From Rhizobium sp. P38BS-XIX (GTDB lineage: Bacteria > Pseudomonadota > Alphaproteobacteria > Rhizobiales > Rhizobiaceae): a DNA stretch of 64,000 bases. Below the pieces are notes generated by a model. That model made no database searches, was not told the origin of the DNA, and was given only the letters and a program-made list of their open reading frames with translations. Location of the stretch: assembly GCF_012641435.1 (NCBI RefSeq), contig NZ_JABAIJ010000006.1, positions 310,001 through 374,000 of the forward strand, read 5' to 3'. Shown one piece after another: positions 62,425-64,000 of this stretch. The position numbers and the translations under genes were made by a program. How positions within the stretch are numbered: the first letter of the stretch is position 1; the number at the start of each line of letters is the position of its first letter.

Positions 62425-62853
62425 ATGTGCGTGCACCACGCTGTGAGATTTCTTCTCCTCATCGCGACCATTTTGCTCGTCTCGCAGCAGGCGAGAGCGG
62501 AGGAGGGAGACTTTTCCGGCCAGTGGAATCAAACCTACTCCGACGTCGGCCCATGCGAGAAGTGCCGCGTGGGCGTCGTAAGGCAGGGGAGATTTATGAC
62601 GATCAGCACGAACGACGGCTGGAGCGCTACGGCGCAGACCGGCCGGTACGGAAACGTGAATTACGCTGAGGGCACAGGTCAGTGGAGCGCTCAAAGCGGT
62701 ATATACAGCTCAAAACCGTTCGATATCTTCATCGCCATTCGTGGCGATAGGCTGATGATAATCATAGCGGTGGAAAAATCGAATGGATCGAAGCAACCGA
62801 TCAGGGCTCTTTTCAGTCGGAAGCCTGTCAAGTTTCTCAACGACAAGACATAG
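62425..62853 (+). CDS. Small secreted protein of unknown function
   Basis: A protein of about 142 residues with a Sec signal peptide (VRFLLLIATILLVSQQARA, cleavage before EEGDFSG). The mature part begins FSGQWNQTYSDVGPCEKC, with a Cys pair, and continues with a Gly/Thr-rich beta region, like small lipocalin- or avidin-like exported proteins, but I recognise no family. The start is uncertain: ATG at 62425 has GGTGGAG too close, while GTG at 62431 has it at normal spacing. It stands alone between the VWA gene and the epimerase. Confidence 0.6.
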   Translation: MCVHHAVRFLLLIATILLVSQQARAEEGDFSGQWNQTYSDVGPCEKCRVGVVRQGRFMTISTNDGWSATAQTGRYGNVNYAEGTGQWSAQSGIYSSKPFDIFIAIRGDRLMIIIAVEKSNGSKQPIRALFSRKPVKFLNDKT

Positions 62854-63009
62854 TGGCCGGATGCATTTTCCATGAATTCGGTGGAAAGAACGCCGCGTCT
62901 TGATCCCCCTCTGGCCCCCTCTAAATTTCGCTCGGGAATCGGTTGCGGAATAACGCGAATGGGGGCAGGGTCTGGCCTCACATATTCGAAAGCGATGGAT
63001 GAGCTGATA

Positions 63010-64000
63010 TGACGGAAAGCACTTTGCAGCGGGAAGTTTTTGGGACGACGGCAGACGAGGAAACCGTCTATCGCGTCAAGATCGTCGGCGGCGGCCTGAC
63101 CGCGCATATCATGTCCTGGGGCGCGGTTATCCAGGATCTGCGTCTTGACGGCCACGCGCCCTCGCTGCTGCTCGGTTTCGACGATTTTGCAGATTATCCC
63201 GCCCATTCCTCCTATTTCGGCGCGACGCCCGGGCGCTGCGCCAACCGCATCGGCGGTGGCCGTTTCACGCTGGATGGCAAGCAGTATCAGCTCGAGCTCA
63301 ACGAAAAGGGCGTCACTCATCTGCACGGCGGCAAGGACAACATCGCCAAGCGCAACTGGACCATCGTCGAACACGATACCGATCGCGTGGTGCTGAAGAT
63401 CGTCGATCCCGATGGGCGCGCCGGCTACCCCGGCAATTGCACCATCCATGCGACCTATCGCGTTCATGGCAATGGCGAGTTCTCGGTGACATATGAATCC
63501 ACCACCGATCAGCCGACGATCGCCAATGTCTGCCAACACGCCTATTTCAACCTCGATGGTCGCGAGGACGCGCTCGGCCACGACATCATGATCGCCGCCG
63601 ATCACTATACGCCGACCGATGACAAGCAGGTCCCGACGGGTGAAGTCCGCTCGGTCGATGGCACAGTCTTCGACTTCCGCGAGATGTCGCCGATGAAGCG
63701 TTTCGATGGGAGCGAACAGGCGCTCTACGATCATAATTTCTGCCTTTCGCGCGAGCGCACCGCCAAGCGTTCCGTCGCGCTCGCACGCAGCGTCAATTCC
63801 GGTGTGTCGATGGAAGTGCGCACCACCGAGCCTGGCGTGCAGTTCTATACCGGCTTCAAGCTCAATGTGCCGGTTCCCGGCCATGACGGCCGCAAGATCG
63901 GCCCGTTTGCCGGCTTCTGCATGGAAACGCAGGTCTGGCCCGACGCCATCAATCACGAAGGCTTCCCCAATGCCGTACTTCGCCCCGGCGAAGTGCTGCG
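63010..64000 (+). CDS. Aldose 1-epimerase (GalM-like), cut by window end
   Basis: At least 330 residues are visible; the frame is still open at the window end. FGATPGRCANRIGGGRFTLD and VTHLHGGKDNIAKRNW are GalM signatures. The catalytic His lies in NVCQHAYFNLDG, and the base Glu is expected in FCMETQVWPDAINHEGFPN near the end. The enzyme interconverts alpha and beta anomers of aldoses in the cytoplasm. The ATG at 63010 has GGATGAG upstream. It is probably monocistronic here. Confidence 0.92.

Overview
The window looks like a chromosomal (or chromid) segment of a fast-growing alphaproteobacterium of the Rhizobiaceae, most likely Rhizobium or a close relative. The evidence is high GC, a SAM-II type riboswitch ahead of metA, mosaic palindromic intergenic repeats of rhizobial type, many sugar ABC transporters with Gfo/Idh/MocA dehydrogenases, an EF-P/EpmA/EpmB set and an amino acid:[carrier protein] ligase operon. 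I see no insertion sequence, prophage, CRISPR array, tRNA or rRNA. The genus is an inference from gene content.

Layout. 1-3.0 kb: the end of a VapC-like toxin, a small secreted protein, a DHA2-type MFS exporter and a cytoplasmic sulfite-oxidase-fold protein. 3.0-10.3 kb: a histidine utilisation locus, hutI-hutH-hutU-hutD on the minus strand, divergent from hutF-hutC, with a HutC-type palindrome between them. 10.3-16.7 kb: two small envelope proteins, then an AcrAB-like RND pump divergent from a TetR regulator across an AcrR-type 24-bp palindrome. 16.7-22.3 kb: an Lrp regulator divergent from an unusual tryptophan-2,3-dioxygenase-fold protein, mntH, an M23/LytM protein and a DUF427 protein.

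22.4-50.3 kb is a dense carbohydrate region with three modules. Module A (22.4-29.9 kb) has a full CUT1 ABC transporter divergent from a ROK regulator, a Gfo/Idh dehydrogenase and a ThuA-like protein. Module B (31.3-36.7 kb) has a lone Tat-exported binding protein divergent from a LacI regulator, a DUF2264 protein and a D-2-hydroxyacid dehydrogenase. Module C (37.4-50.3 kb) has a Gfo/Idh protein, an enolase-superfamily enzyme with a small upstream ORF, a TetR regulator, a full ABC transporter, two more Gfo/Idh enzymes and a GH2 beta-mannosidase-like enzyme. Two near-identical TetR-type palindromes in module C suggest one regulon.

50.4-53.7 kb: a compact four-gene operon (carrier protein, acyl-CoA-dehydrogenase-like enzyme, amino acid:[carrier protein] ligase, DUF1839 protein) behind an AT-rich leader. 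Its physiological role is, as far as I know, unresolved; it is the best candidate here for a poorly described system. 54-57 kb: epmB-epmA divergent from efp. 57-64 kb: an ABC exporter whose nucleotide-binding motifs are all degenerate, a MoxR ATPase and its VWA partner with the riboswitch-controlled metA between them, a small secreted protein, and the start of an aldose 1-epimerase.

Starts were chosen by Shine-Dalgarno position, operon overlaps and family length. Functional calls rest on motifs read by eye; no database search was run.
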